From Paenibacillus sp. FSL H8-0048 (lineage in GTDB: Bacteria > Bacillota > Bacilli > Paenibacillales > Paenibacillaceae): 64,000 nt of DNA. Shown here one piece after another: positions 44,655 to 53,585 of the stretch (position 1 is the first letter of the stretch; each line of letters opens with the position of its first letter). A program made the translations under genes and the position numbers. Under the pieces are notes generated by a model, which ran no database searches, was not told where the DNA came from, and worked only from the letters and a program-made list of their open reading frames with translations. The stretch is from positions 3,906,001 through 3,970,000 of the forward strand of contig NZ_JBBODF010000001.1 in NCBI RefSeq assembly GCF_038002825.1, given 5' to 3'.

Positions 44655-45341
44655 ATGAAAGCGCCACAAGGTGTCCGGCTACTCCTGGTGGATGATGAGC
44701 CTCATATCCTTCAGTTTCTGGAGCTGGGCCTAATGAATGAAGGCTTCGAGGTACAAACCGCCGCAGATGGCGCTGAAGCCGTGTTAGCGGCAGCCGACTT
44801 CAAGCCGCATGTTGTTATCCTTGATGTGATGATGCCCGGCATGGACGGCTTTGAGGTCTGCAGGTGCCTCCGTTCCGAGGAAGCGGAGGTGGCGATCATC
44901 ATGCTGACTGCCAAGGATGAGGTAGACGACCGCGTGGCGGGCCTGTCTCTGGGCGCAGATGATTACATGGTGAAGCCGTTCAGCTTCGAGGAGCTGCTGG
45001 CCCGGATTCAGGCCCGGCTGCGCAACCAGTTCCCCGGTCTGCTCGGCGAGGTCCGGTGCGGCCCCTTCCGGATTGACGGCCGCCGTAAGGAAATCCGCCA
45101 TAAGGAGGAGGTGCTGGAGCTGTCTCCGACCGAATATGAGCTGCTGCAGTATCTGGTGATCAACCACGGACTGGTCCTGAGCAAGCCGATGATTCTCGAC
45201 AAGGTGTGGGGCTATGACTTCGGCGGAGAAGAGAATATCGTGGAGGTCTATATCCGCTCTCTCCGGGAGAAGCTCGGTGACAAGGAGCACCGGATTATCC
45301 GCACCCTGCGCGGGGCGGGATACCGGGTGGATCTGGTATGA
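44655..45341 (+). CDS. OmpR/PhoB-family response regulator
   Basis: This 228-residue response regulator carries a receiver domain with acidic pocket Asp13/Asp14 (LLVDDEPH), phospho-acceptor Asp57 (VVILDVMMPGMDG) and Lys of MLTAKDE. A winged-helix effector domain follows (LSPTEYELLQYLVIN, EENIVEVYIRSLREKL, IRTLRGAGYRVD). The ATG at 44655 has GGAGG eight bases before it, so an ATG five codons upstream is discounted. Its stop overlaps the start of the kinase gene (ATGA). Confidence 0.95.
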   Translation: MKAPQGVRLLLVDDEPHILQFLELGLMNEGFEVQTAADGAEAVLAAADFKPHVVILDVMMPGMDGFEVCRCLRSEEAEVAIIMLTAKDEVDDRVAGLSLGADDYMVKPFSFEELLARIQARLRNQFPGLLGEVRCGPFRIDGRRKEIRHKEEVLELSPTEYELLQYLVINHGLVLSKPMILDKVWGYDFGGEENIVEVYIRSLREKLGDKEHRIIRTLRGAGYRVDLV

Positions 45342-46807
45342 CTGCCCGGCCCCGGAGATTCACGGGCAGATTCCATGCTCCGCGTTCCCTGCGCAAGCAG
45401 CTGCTCGCCGCCTCGCTGCTCATTCTCTCAGGATTGCTTATACTGATCGGTGTACTCCAGTATGTACTCATGCGGAATTTCATATACAGCAACCGGGCAG
45501 AGGCGATGGAGACCCAGATACGTTCTGTGCCATTTGAAATCTTCAATAATTCAGGTAACAGACGGCCCGGGGGAGACCGGCGTCCCCTCCTGCTCGACGC
45601 CCATACTACCCTCGCTATCTACAATCAGGACGGCGGCTTCGTGGATTTGAAGGAAGAGACTCTGTCCGCTTCGCCTGCACCAAGAATGAGTAATGAGGCC
45701 TATGACCAACTGTTGAAGCTCCCCCAGAACAAGAAAGGCGGGAGTTACCAGCTGATTACCGCCGGGGATGGCAAGGAGCAGCTGGCGGTCTTCATGAATC
45801 TGGGCAGGCCGGGTGCTGCCCGGATGCTCCTGCAGATGACGGTGGAGACCGGACCGCTGAAGGATGTCATCCTGCAGCAGCTGCTTATCTTCGGCGCATT
45901 GTCGGTGACGGCTCTGCTGGCCGGGCTGCTGCTGTATTTACCTGCGCTGCGCAAAACGCTGGTCCCCTTATCCAACATGGGGCATTCGGCCCAGATTATC
46001 GATGCCGGCAACCTGAATGTGCGGTTCCCTGAGGAGCAGGGCCAGCTTGAGATCGACCAGCTCGCCCAGTCCTTCAACGGCATGCTGGAGCGGCTGGAGA
46101 TTTCGTTCAAGAATGAGCGGGAGGCGAAAGAGCAGATGCGCCGGTTCGCCGCCGATGCTTCCCATGAGCTGCGGACGCCGCTGACGTCCATCTACGGCTT
46201 CCTGGAGGTGCTGCTGCGCGGAGCTGCCGATAACCGGCAACAGCTCTACAGCGCGCTGAACAGCATGCACGGTGAAGCCAAGCGGATCAACAAGCTGGTG
46301 GAGGACCTGCTTCTGCTCGCCCGGATGGACGGCGCGCCCCGGCTGCGGGTCAAGCAGGTACTGCTGGCTGAGCTGATCGATGACATGCAGGCGCAGCTCC
46401 GGGTGCTGGCCGGAGAGCGTCAGGTTGTCTTCGACCTGGCCTACGGCATCCGGTGCCTGGTTGATCCGGACCAGATCAGACAGGTTCTCCTTAATCTATT
46501 CCACAATGCGGTTCAGCATACCGATGCGCTCAAGGGCATCATCCATATATCGCTGCACGCTGAGGGAGAACTGGCAGAGCTGACTGTGAAGGATAACGGC
46601 TCCGGCATCTCTGCGGAGCATCTGCCGCATGTCTTCGACCGCTTCTACCGCAGCGATTCCTCCCGTACGCGCAAATACGGCGGCTCCGGGCTTGGATTAT
46701 CGATTACGAGGTCCATTGCCGAAGCGCATCAGGGGGAAGTGACGGTATCCAGCACTCCGGGTGAGGGCGCTGCCTTCAAGGTCTCTCTCCCATGCCTGCG
46801 GGATTAG
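45338..46807 (+). CDS. Sensor histidine kinase (HAMP type)
   Basis: This 489-residue membrane kinase is the partner of the regulator just upstream. It has a helix at about 24-46, an extracellular sensor part (47-175), a second helix (180-200), a HAMP domain, HisKA with His276 (FAADASHELRTPLTSIYGF) and HATPase_c (NLFHNAVQHTD, DNGSGIS, GGSGLGLSITRS). The signal is unknown; the extracellular part is only about 130 residues. The genes overlap by four bases, and a promoter-proximal position near glgC and ykcB-like genes hints at a cell-envelope stress role. Confidence 0.94.
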   Translation: MTARPRRFTGRFHAPRSLRKQLLAASLLILSGLLILIGVLQYVLMRNFIYSNRAEAMETQIRSVPFEIFNNSGNRRPGGDRRPLLLDAHTTLAIYNQDGGFVDLKEETLSASPAPRMSNEAYDQLLKLPQNKKGGSYQLITAGDGKEQLAVFMNLGRPGAARMLLQMTVETGPLKDVILQQLLIFGALSVTALLAGLLLYLPALRKTLVPLSNMGHSAQIIDAGNLNVRFPEEQGQLEIDQLAQSFNGMLERLEISFKNEREAKEQMRRFAADASHELRTPLTSIYGFLEVLLRGAADNRQQLYSALNSMHGEAKRINKLVEDLLLLARMDGAPRLRVKQVLLAELIDDMQAQLRVLAGERQVVFDLAYGIRCLVDPDQIRQVLLNLFHNAVQHTDALKGIIHISLHAEGELAELTVKDNGSGISAEHLPHVFDRFYRSDSSRTRKYGGSGLGLSITRSIAEAHQGEVTVSSTPGEGAAFKVSLPCLRD

Positions 46808-46911
46808 CCAATGAGCTGTTAATAGCGATATAATAGTAGGCAGGTGTGAAGCGAGTTTTGCGAAGTGATTCAATGAAGTGTATGCTATCAAAACTTTTAG
46901 GAGGGTATCTC

Positions 46912-47478
46912 ATGTACGAAATCGCCATTATCGGTGCCGGTCCTGCCGGTGCAAGCGCCGCCCTGTTCGCTGCCAAGGCCGGCAAAAAAACACTGCTGAT
47001 TGACAATGACAAAGGTATGACCCGCAGAGGCTGGTATGAGAATTATTACGGAATTAGCGAGATCGGCGGACCTGAGCTGGTAGAAACCGGCCATAAGCAG
47101 GCCGTGAAGTTCGGGGCCGAGCTGGTTGCCGGACAGGCGACGTCGCTTGAAGCCAGCAGTGAGGGCTTCGTCATCGGGACGGAGAGCGGGGCTGCTTATG
47201 AAGCTAAGCATGTCGTGCTGGCGACAGGTGTTCTGACGGATCTGGCTGCCGCAGCCGGGGTAACGACCAAGGAGGGGACGGAGCCAAGAATCAAGACGGT
47301 GATTGCCGCCACACCGGAAGGCAGAACCAATATCGACGGGATCTGGGCTGCCGGAACCGTTGCCGGGATGAGTGTTCACGCGATTATCACTGCCGGGGAC
47401 GGAGCCAAGGTGGCCGTCAACATTATCAGTGAGCTGAACGGCGCACGTTATGTCGATCATGATTTGCTGAAGGCTTAG
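46912..47478 (+). CDS. Compact FAD-dependent oxidoreductase (thioredoxin-reductase-like)
   Basis: This 188-residue protein has an N-terminal FAD Rossmann motif IIGAGPAGASAA (about residues 6-17), an ATG motif (104-106) and GIWAAGTVAG (143-152) closing the FAD domain. It resembles thioredoxin reductase, but the whole NAD(P)H domain and the CxxC redox pair are missing; GRxxxG-type NADPH residues are not found. AGGAGGG precedes the ATG at 46912, so the upstream open frame is not used. It follows the kinase gene by about 100 bp and ends at a good terminator. Function unknown. Confidence 0.82.
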   Translation: MYEIAIIGAGPAGASAALFAAKAGKKTLLIDNDKGMTRRGWYENYYGISEIGGPELVETGHKQAVKFGAELVAGQATSLEASSEGFVIGTESGAAYEAKHVVLATGVLTDLAAAAGVTTKEGTEPRIKTVIAATPEGRTNIDGIWAAGTVAGMSVHAIITAGDGAKVAVNIISELNGARYVDHDLLKA

Positions 47479-47498
47479 GTTGCGGCTGCTCACCAAGA

Positions 47499-47542
47499 GG
47501 CTGTCCCAATGGTCATTACATGACTATTTGGGACAGCCTTTT
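47499..47542 (+). terminator. Terminator of the FAD protein gene
   Basis: GGCTGTCCCAA pairs with TTGGGACAGCC, followed by TTTTAC. Confidence 0.9.
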
Positions 47543-47670
47543 ACTTGAGTAAGACATGCTTTTCTATTTGAGTAAACTCTGCGGCTGAAGTGCGTATACT
47601 AACTCCAATTGCATTTTCTACAATAGATTTCACTTTAATTCGCCCTAAAGCATTCAGTTGTATTAAATAG

Positions 47671-48654
47671 TTACTTGTTGAGACTGGCGACTCTCTGCTC
47701 CTGCGCGCTCTGCTGCGGCCTGCCGCTGTAGAGCTCCTGAACGATGTAGAGGGGGCGGCCCTTCGATTCATCATAGATCCGTCCGACATACTCACCCAGA
47801 ATACCCAGCATGAGCAGCACGAACCCGTTGAAGGTCAAGGTGATTCCAATCATCGATGCCCAGCCCTTCACGGCCGCATCCGTAAAGAGCGCGAGATACA
47901 GTACATACATCAGGTACAGAAAACCGGATACGGACAGCAGCGCTCCAAGAACACCCGCCAGCTTCAGCGGCTTATAAGAGAAGGAGGTAATGCCGTCCAG
48001 CGACAGCTTCAGCATCCTTCTGAACGGATATTTGGTCTCTCCGGCCAGACGCTCCTCCCGCTCGTATTCTATCGCCTTCTGGCGGAATCCAACCCAGCTG
48101 ACGAGACCGCGGACGAAGCGGTTCTTCTCCGGCAGACGCTTCAGCTCGTCGCAGACCCTGCGGTCCATCAGGCGGAAATCGCCGGTGTCCACCGGAATGG
48201 AGATATCTGTCGAATAACGCAGCACCCGGTAAAATAAGCTGGCCGTCAATTTTTTGAACAGGGACTCTCCGTTTCGCTTGATCCGCTTGGCATACACGAC
48301 CTGGTAGCCCTGCTTCCACTCCGCAATCATCTCCGGAATCAGCTCGGGCGGGTCCTGGAGATCCGCGTCAATGATCACAACCGCATCGCCCAGCGCATAA
48401 TCCATCCCTGCGGTAATAGCAACCTGATGCCCGAAATTGCGGGACAGATCGATCAGCTTTACACTTTCATCCCAATAGCTGTACTCCTCGATCATCTGTG
48501 CGCAGTTGTCGGTGCTGCCGTCATTGACGAAGATCAGCTCGTAGGGCTCGCCTGTTGTGCCCATTACTTTTTTGATGCGCCGGTAAGTCTCCTGAATAAC
48601 AGCCTCTTCATTGAACATCGGTATAATAATGGAATAGCGCACTTGAACACTCAT
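47671..48654 (-). CDS. Family-2 glycosyltransferase, YkcC-like
   Basis: This polyprenyl-phosphate glycosyltransferase (327 residues) has a GT-A domain with SIIIPMFNEEAVIQE, the Asp pair in FVNDGST and VVIIDADLQDPPELI, and two C-terminal membrane helices (about 232-255 and 268-290), as in GtrB/DPM1-like enzymes. It charges the lipid carrier with a sugar for a GT39-type transferase. GAGGAGGAG precedes the ATG at 48654. The next gene upstream is a YkcB-like GT39, the same pairing as B. subtilis ykcB-ykcC. Confidence 0.92.
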   Translation of the reverse strand: MSVQVRYSIIIPMFNEEAVIQETYRRIKKVMGTTGEPYELIFVNDGSTDNCAQMIEEYSYWDESVKLIDLSRNFGHQVAITAGMDYALGDAVVIIDADLQDPPELIPEMIAEWKQGYQVVYAKRIKRNGESLFKKLTASLFYRVLRYSTDISIPVDTGDFRLMDRRVCDELKRLPEKNRFVRGLVSWVGFRQKAIEYEREERLAGETKYPFRRMLKLSLDGITSFSYKPLKLAGVLGALLSVSGFLYLMYVLYLALFTDAAVKGWASMIGITLTFNGFVLLMLGILGEYVGRIYDESKGRPLYIVQELYSGRPQQSAQEQRVASLNK

Positions 48655-48738
48655 GGGCAGCTCCTCCTCAAAAGTAGTAAGGAAGCGCGCCGGCACACGG
48701 CCGGATACACGCGCTTCCCGATCTCCTGCCTCCGCAGG

Positions 48739-50955
48739 TTAGTTCAGGGTTATCTCATAAAGGGTTCCGGCATTGCCGCTGTTCTGCGTTCCCTGCCAGT
48801 CTGCGGCCGGAACCTCTGTGCCGTTCTTGGTGATCCATTCCGTAATCTCCGAACTGCCGCCTCTCATCCCGCCCATGCCTCCGCCGCTAACCAGGAAGTA
48901 CTTCACTTGCCCGCTCTCTACAAGCTCCTTCAGGGTGTCCGGGGTGTAAGGTGTATCTGACGCATTGAAGCCGTTCAGGATAACAACATGCTCCCCTTCG
49001 TCGATGATATACGGGCCTGCTGTTCCATAATCCATCGCTGCGAACAGATATTTCTCGCCGGTATTATGCTCCTTGAGATAGCCCAGCAGAGACTCATTAA
49101 TACCAGCGGCGTTATTTCTTCCCCCCATGCCGCCCATGTTGGGCATATTTGACATGCCCGGCATATTGGCTATGTCGGGCATGTTGCCCATTGCGCCCCT
49201 CCCGAAGGAGCTGCCGCTATCCGGTCCCGCTGCCGGCGTCATGCTGTTATTGCCATAGACAATCGGTGTGAATGCCCAGTAGAGCGGGCCAATCAGCAGC
49301 ACCAGGAACCCTGTTACCGCAGCAGCATGTAACCAGGAATGCTTACCCCGTACCGCCTTCAGCAGCCGCAGAATGATTAGCACTACTGTCATTGCAATAC
49401 CTGCTGCCAGTATGCCCGCGGACCACCCGCTGCCGATGGTATCGTCATACGGACGGATAATGTACACCTCAAGCGCCGTTGTAGCCAGCACAGCTGCGGG
49501 CAGCAACCAGGACAGCCAGGTCTTCCGCTCCTTATAGTAGCTCCAGAGCTGAGACCAGCCTGCACCTGCCAGCGCCGCCACCGGCGGAGCCATCATAATC
49601 AGATAGTACTGGTGGAAGAAGCCGGCGATGCTGAAGAATCCCATGACCGGAACCAGCCAGGCCAGCCAGAACAAGGCCTCCTTATGCTGCCCGGTAAAAT
49701 TCCTGCGCCGCAGGCTGGCCAAGATCCCGATGCTGCCGAAGAGTACAAACGGCAGCAGCCAGCTCGCCTGGCCGGACAGCTCCTGCTGGAACAGCCGCAG
49801 CGGACCGGCAGTGCCTGTGTTGAACATGCCGCCACCGCCCATCCCGCCGCGTCCGTTCGGGCTTCCGAACCCGCCTGAGCCGCCGTTCTCTCCTTCTCCG
49901 CGCCGTCCGCCGTCCTGACCACCCGGCACCATTCCGCCACCGCGTCCATCTTGGCCTGAAGCAGTCCCGCCGCTGTCACGGCTCTGATTGTCCCCGGCGG
50001 CGGAATCACGGCCGTTCATCATCCCTTGCCCGTCAGCGCCCCCTTGTCCGCCAGCTCCATCCATGGGCGGGAATTGGCCGCTTTCGTCCGGCATTTCCCC
50101 GTTCATTTCTGGCATGGCGCCACCGCCAAAGCCACCGAAGCCGCCCCCACCGCCGCCAGTACTTCGGTCGCCGGTCAACCGGGATACCCCGTTATAGCCA
50201 AAAGCCAGGTTAAGCACAGAGTTGGTGCCGCTGCTGCCGATGTATGGTCGCTTATCCGCCGGAATGGAGTCCACAATGACCGCCCAGGACAGAGACACTG
50301 CCAGCAGTACAGCGGTGCAAGCGGCAAGGGTGCCGGCTTTCTTTTTCCAGTTCACCTTGGCTGCAAGAAGATAGAATAGATAGAAGGCCGGAAGAACCAT
50401 ATAAGCCTGCAGCATCTTCTCATTGAAGGCGACACCGATGAGCCCGAAGGCTGCCAGCAGGCTGCCAAGCCGGTGGGTTCGGGTGCCTCGGAAGAGAAAC
50501 CATGCCGCCAGCAGCAGTGTGAATACCAGCAGCGCATCAATATTGTTCGTCCGGCTTACCGCCGCTGCTACCGGAGTAGCGGCCATAACGAGCGCTGCAA
50601 GCCGTGCCGCCGCCCGTCCGAAGGTTGGCTTCATCAGCAGGTAGACTAATAGTACCGAGCCCATGCCGCCCAGCACCTGCGGCAGAATGACACTCCAGCC
50701 ATGCAGGCCGAAGACAAGCGCGCTTAAGGTCTGTATCCAGAAGGTTACCGGCGGCTTATCGACCGTTACAGAACCTGCTGAATCCAGGGAAGCGAAGAAG
50801 AAGTTATGAAAGCTCTGCAGCATGCTGCCTACTGCGGTTGTATAGTACGTATTGGCATATTGGTCATTCCAGATTCCGTATCCGTACAGGACGGCTGCCA
50901 GCAGCATAATCATTAGCAGGACAACATCGGTACCCGGCCTCTTCAGTAATTTCAT
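48739..50955 (-). CDS. GT39-type membrane glycosyltransferase, YkcB-like, with Gly-rich loops
   Basis: This 738-residue polytopic membrane enzyme of the ArnT/PMT (GT39) group has a first loop with the typical Asp and VTVDKPPVTFW motif (about residues 60-75) and about 11-12 helices. Two extracellular low-complexity insertions stand out: a Gly/Met/Asn-rich run at about 265-390 and a shorter NMP-repeat stretch near 590-615. The soluble C-terminal domain follows. The ATG at 50955 is chosen for GGAGTGG upstream over an adjacent GTG. It likely moves the sugar supplied by the YkcC-like enzyme on to a surface acceptor, which is not known. Confidence 0.88.
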   Translation of the reverse strand: MKLLKRPGTDVVLLMIMLLAAVLYGYGIWNDQYANTYYTTAVGSMLQSFHNFFFASLDSAGSVTVDKPPVTFWIQTLSALVFGLHGWSVILPQVLGGMGSVLLVYLLMKPTFGRAAARLAALVMAATPVAAAVSRTNNIDALLVFTLLLAAWFLFRGTRTHRLGSLLAAFGLIGVAFNEKMLQAYMVLPAFYLFYLLAAKVNWKKKAGTLAACTAVLLAVSLSWAVIVDSIPADKRPYIGSSGTNSVLNLAFGYNGVSRLTGDRSTGGGGGGFGGFGGGAMPEMNGEMPDESGQFPPMDGAGGQGGADGQGMMNGRDSAAGDNQSRDSGGTASGQDGRGGGMVPGGQDGGRRGEGENGGSGGFGSPNGRGGMGGGGMFNTGTAGPLRLFQQELSGQASWLLPFVLFGSIGILASLRRRNFTGQHKEALFWLAWLVPVMGFFSIAGFFHQYYLIMMAPPVAALAGAGWSQLWSYYKERKTWLSWLLPAAVLATTALEVYIIRPYDDTIGSGWSAGILAAGIAMTVVLIILRLLKAVRGKHSWLHAAAVTGFLVLLIGPLYWAFTPIVYGNNSMTPAAGPDSGSSFGRGAMGNMPDIANMPGMSNMPNMGGMGGRNNAAGINESLLGYLKEHNTGEKYLFAAMDYGTAGPYIIDEGEHVVILNGFNASDTPYTPDTLKELVESGQVKYFLVSGGGMGGMRGGSSEITEWITKNGTEVPAADWQGTQNSGNAGTLYEITLN

Positions 50956-51073
50956 CGTTTGATCCACTCCGATTCGTTCATTTCTTAGGTGTATTATGGC
51001 ATCCGTACCTTAACCCGTAATGAATGCCCGCTGAATGTTTGCTGAACGTGCCGGAAGCAAGGGACAGCATGAC

Positions 51074-51110
51074 AAATACCCCACCAGGAGATTATCCCAG
51101 CGGGGTATTT
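51074..51110 (-). terminator. Terminator of the DUF1697 gene
   Basis: AAATACCCC pairs with GGGGTATTT around a 19-base loop, 20 bp past the gene end. Confidence 0.65.
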
Positions 51111-51129
51111 GGTAGAGCTACTATTTCCT

Positions 51130-51675
51130 TTACGGCTTACGGGCCAGCGCTGCTACCTTGTTCAGGGTGTTCCAGTTGCGCGCGGTAAGCGCCGTTCCCA
51201 GCAGCTTGTCGAACGGCACCTTGAACAGCGGCGACTCGCTTACACTCACTTCATAGAGGGCATATAGCTCCCTACCGATCACCCGCAGCTTATCGGCTCC
51301 ATTCTCATAGGGGCGGAGCTTCTCCAGCGCTTCAGCGGCTGGCTCCGCTGCCAGAAACGAGACGTACAGGCGCTTGTAGGCTTCCGGTTCACTCTGCGGG
51401 AACGGATTGCCGGCAATCACCGCCTCCAGTTCCTCCAGAGACCGGATCATCACCGGAACCTCAAAGCCGAAGGTCTCCTGAATCTTCCCGCTAATCATCT
51501 CCGCCAGCCCGCCGCCGGTTAATGCTTCACTCTCAAATATAACATTGCCGCTCTGGATGTAGGTGCGTACATTCCTGAATGGAAGCGTCCCTAGGGTGGC
51601 CTTCAGATCCTGCATTTTGATCACTTTGTTGCCGCCGACATTGATGCCGCGCAACCATGCAATGTATGTATTCAT
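51130..51675 (-). CDS. DUF1697 protein
   Basis: This 181-residue cytosolic protein shows the DUF1697 family start YIAWLRGINVGGNKVIKMQDLKATL, then RTYIQSGNVIFES and the C-terminal TARNWNTLNKVAAL motif. The family has two ferredoxin-like halves and no established function. AAGGCGG lies upstream. It starts 41 bp after a kinase-like gene on the same strand. Confidence 0.9.
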   Translation of the reverse strand: MNTYIAWLRGINVGGNKVIKMQDLKATLGTLPFRNVRTYIQSGNVIFESEALTGGGLAEMISGKIQETFGFEVPVMIRSLEELEAVIAGNPFPQSEPEAYKRLYVSFLAAEPAAEALEKLRPYENGADKLRVIGRELYALYEVSVSESPLFKVPFDKLLGTALTARNWNTLNKVAALARKP

Positions 51676-51716
51676 CTGTGTTCCGCCTTCCCAAGTACAA
51701 TCTGTTACCCGCAGGT

Positions 51717-52517
51717 CTATGCTCTCAGGCGTCTGCGGATCTCACGGACCAGCAGCTCCTTCTCGGGAACCGGAAGGCCTTCTACCAGCCGTGCCGCCGC
51801 TACCGGCAGTATCCACGCTTCGATCTCCGCAAGCGTCAAGCCTGACAGCTTCAGATACCTGCCGACATATTGGGCGGTCAGCCGTTTTCTGGCGAAACCC
51901 AGGAACCCCTTAGCGAACACGGAAGCCTGCGGAGGCATGGCCCCGATACTGAACATGATTACTGACCGTGCCACATCTGCCGCAGGATTGCCGCGGACGC
52001 CGGTCATCCAGTCAATGACCCATAGCTTATCGTCCATCAGGATATTATCCGGGTGGAAATCGCCATGGCATAGCTTGTCCCCGTCCGGCAGCCGGGCAAG
52101 CCGGGACAGAATCTGTGTTTTCTCGTCTGTCTCAAGCATGGGTGCGGCGATAATATGCTGCTCCAGGCGCTTCTTCTGCGCCCCGGCTTCGCCCATGCCA
52201 CCCAGCTGATGGAGGCTGTAATGCAGGCCGGCCATCTGTTTGAAGCCGCTGAAGTTCAGCCATGGCTTCCGGTTCATCTGCTGCAGCAGGGTAGGACCGG
52301 CGATCTGCTGATATACAATTCCCTGTCTACCCTCTACAACTACCCGCTCATGGGGCTGCGGAGTAGCAACACCTTGTTCATAGACCCATTTACTGATGCG
52401 GTATTCCAAGTCCACGTGCCCTTCCGGAACATCCTCGCGGTACAGCTTAAGAATTGTCTCTTCCCCGTACTCCAGCACTTCAGCCGTTCTGCCTTGACCG
52501 ATTACCTTCCCCTGCAT
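51717..52517 (-). CDS. Aminoglycoside phosphotransferase/choline-kinase-like protein
   Basis: This protein of 266 residues has the kinase-like fold: a small N-lobe (IGQGRTAEVLEYGEETILKLYR), the catalytic loop CHGDFHPDNILM with Asp and Asn, and the metal-binding VIDWMTG. It is closest to COG0510-type thiamine/choline kinases and APH enzymes. The substrate cannot be told; it need not be a resistance gene. GGAGAGGG precedes the ATG. It is followed by the DUF1697 gene. Confidence 0.88.
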   Translation of the reverse strand: MQGKVIGQGRTAEVLEYGEETILKLYREDVPEGHVDLEYRISKWVYEQGVATPQPHERVVVEGRQGIVYQQIAGPTLLQQMNRKPWLNFSGFKQMAGLHYSLHQLGGMGEAGAQKKRLEQHIIAAPMLETDEKTQILSRLARLPDGDKLCHGDFHPDNILMDDKLWVIDWMTGVRGNPAADVARSVIMFSIGAMPPQASVFAKGFLGFARKRLTAQYVGRYLKLSGLTLAEIEAWILPVAAARLVEGLPVPEKELLVREIRRRLRA

Positions 52518-52532
52518 ATCGTACCCTCTCCA

Positions 52533-52829
52533 CTAATCCAGACTAACCTTCGTATAATGCTCTACTATAGGAAAAGGGCTGTAATAATGATGCAGCAGCG
52601 CCTTCCACTCCTGATACTGGGGCGATTCCCTGAAGCCTACGGTATGATCCTCCAGGCTGCGCCATCTGACGATCAGCAGATACTTGTGGTCATCTTCCAT
52701 GCAGTGTTGAAGCTCATGGCCCAAATACCCGTCAATCGAAGCAATCAGCGGGGAAGCCTCCCTGAAGTCTGCTCGAAGGAATCAGTCTGAACCCGGCTTT
52801 ACCTGCAGCATTGCCGCTTCTGTAATCAT
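52533..52829 (-). pseudogene. Antibiotic-biosynthesis-monooxygenase (ABM) gene with in-frame TGA
   Basis: Reading from the ATG at 52829 (with GGAGATGGGAG upstream) gives MITEAAMLQVKPGSD, then a TGA at 52784-52782. In the same frame it continues with DFREASPLIASIDGYLGHEL and KYLLIVRWRSLEDHTVGF, ending VEHYTKVSLD. The 98-residue total and the motifs fit a small heme-degrading/ABM-like protein. Everything but codon 16 is intact and there is no frameshift. It is either a fresh nonsense mutation, an error in the sequence, or a read-through gene. Confidence 0.75.
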
Positions 52830-52843
52830 GCTCCCATCTCCTT

Positions 52844-53464
52844 TTATAGTGAATCCCGGAAAAACTCATGATAGAAATTAATAATAACCAGCAGCACAGC
52901 CAGCGATTCGTTGACGCTATCCACTTCCAGCGCATGATTGGCATCGTCAATTCTGTAGACCCTTACCTGCTTCATGCTGCTAAGCTCAGCAGGATGCTGC
53001 CCGGTGAACATCGGGTCACTTCCGCCGTAAATTACACTGCCTTGGCTCTGCCTGATGAACGGAAGGCTCTCGGGAACAGGCGTAAGAAACAGATGCGAGA
53101 CCTTCTCGCCCATTCCAGGCTCCGACGCCGCCTTAACGGCAATAATCGTGCCCATACTCTTACTGATGAACAGGAACTGCTCGTAGTCGGGAAGCGAAGC
53201 AAGCGCAATCTTGCATTCCTCGGCAACAATATCAATCTCTTCGCGCTTAAAGGCTACTCTGGCAGCCTGATATCCGTATTCGAGCAGCAGCAGGTCACAG
53301 CCGTATTCCCGAGCCAGCTTGCCTGCATAATCCAGCAGCGGCCGCTCGGCGGAATAATTCTGTCCCGGAAACACCACGGCCAGCACCTTGGAGCCTTGCG
53401 TAATAAGCTTATGTCTGACCTCTCTGCCCCAATGTGAGGACATTACAATGCTTGATACGCTCAT
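52844..53464 (-). CDS. Small alpha/beta hydrolase
   Basis: This 206-residue hydrolase-fold protein has VLAVVFPGQNYSAERPLLDYAG near the start and Ser in the elbow FISKSMGTII. Candidate Asp lies in YGGSDPMFTG and candidate His in DDANHALEVD. The oxyanion region and the missing lid are like KANL3/Tex30-like or dienelactone-hydrolase-like proteins. No signal peptide is seen. It lies just upstream of the interrupted ABM gene (15 bp) on the same strand. Confidence 0.82.
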   Translation of the reverse strand: MSVSSIVMSSHWGREVRHKLITQGSKVLAVVFPGQNYSAERPLLDYAGKLAREYGCDLLLLEYGYQAARVAFKREEIDIVAEECKIALASLPDYEQFLFISKSMGTIIAVKAASEPGMGEKVSHLFLTPVPESLPFIRQSQGSVIYGGSDPMFTGQHPAELSSMKQVRVYRIDDANHALEVDSVNESLAVLLVIINFYHEFFRDSL

Positions 53465-53585
53465 CTATAATCCACGCCTTTCTTACCTGTTCTATGAGAT
53501 TCTCTCTTGCCTCTCATTATAGCTAACTTCAGCACAGGTTGAAAACCGGACAGCCCCGCAGGGCGGGTCTGAAGATGGCGCCACT

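Noticed and set aside
52782..52784. TGA as a selenocysteine codon in the ABM-like gene
   Set aside because: No SECIS-like hairpin is evident just after the codon, the family has no selenoprotein members known to me, and no sel genes are in the window.
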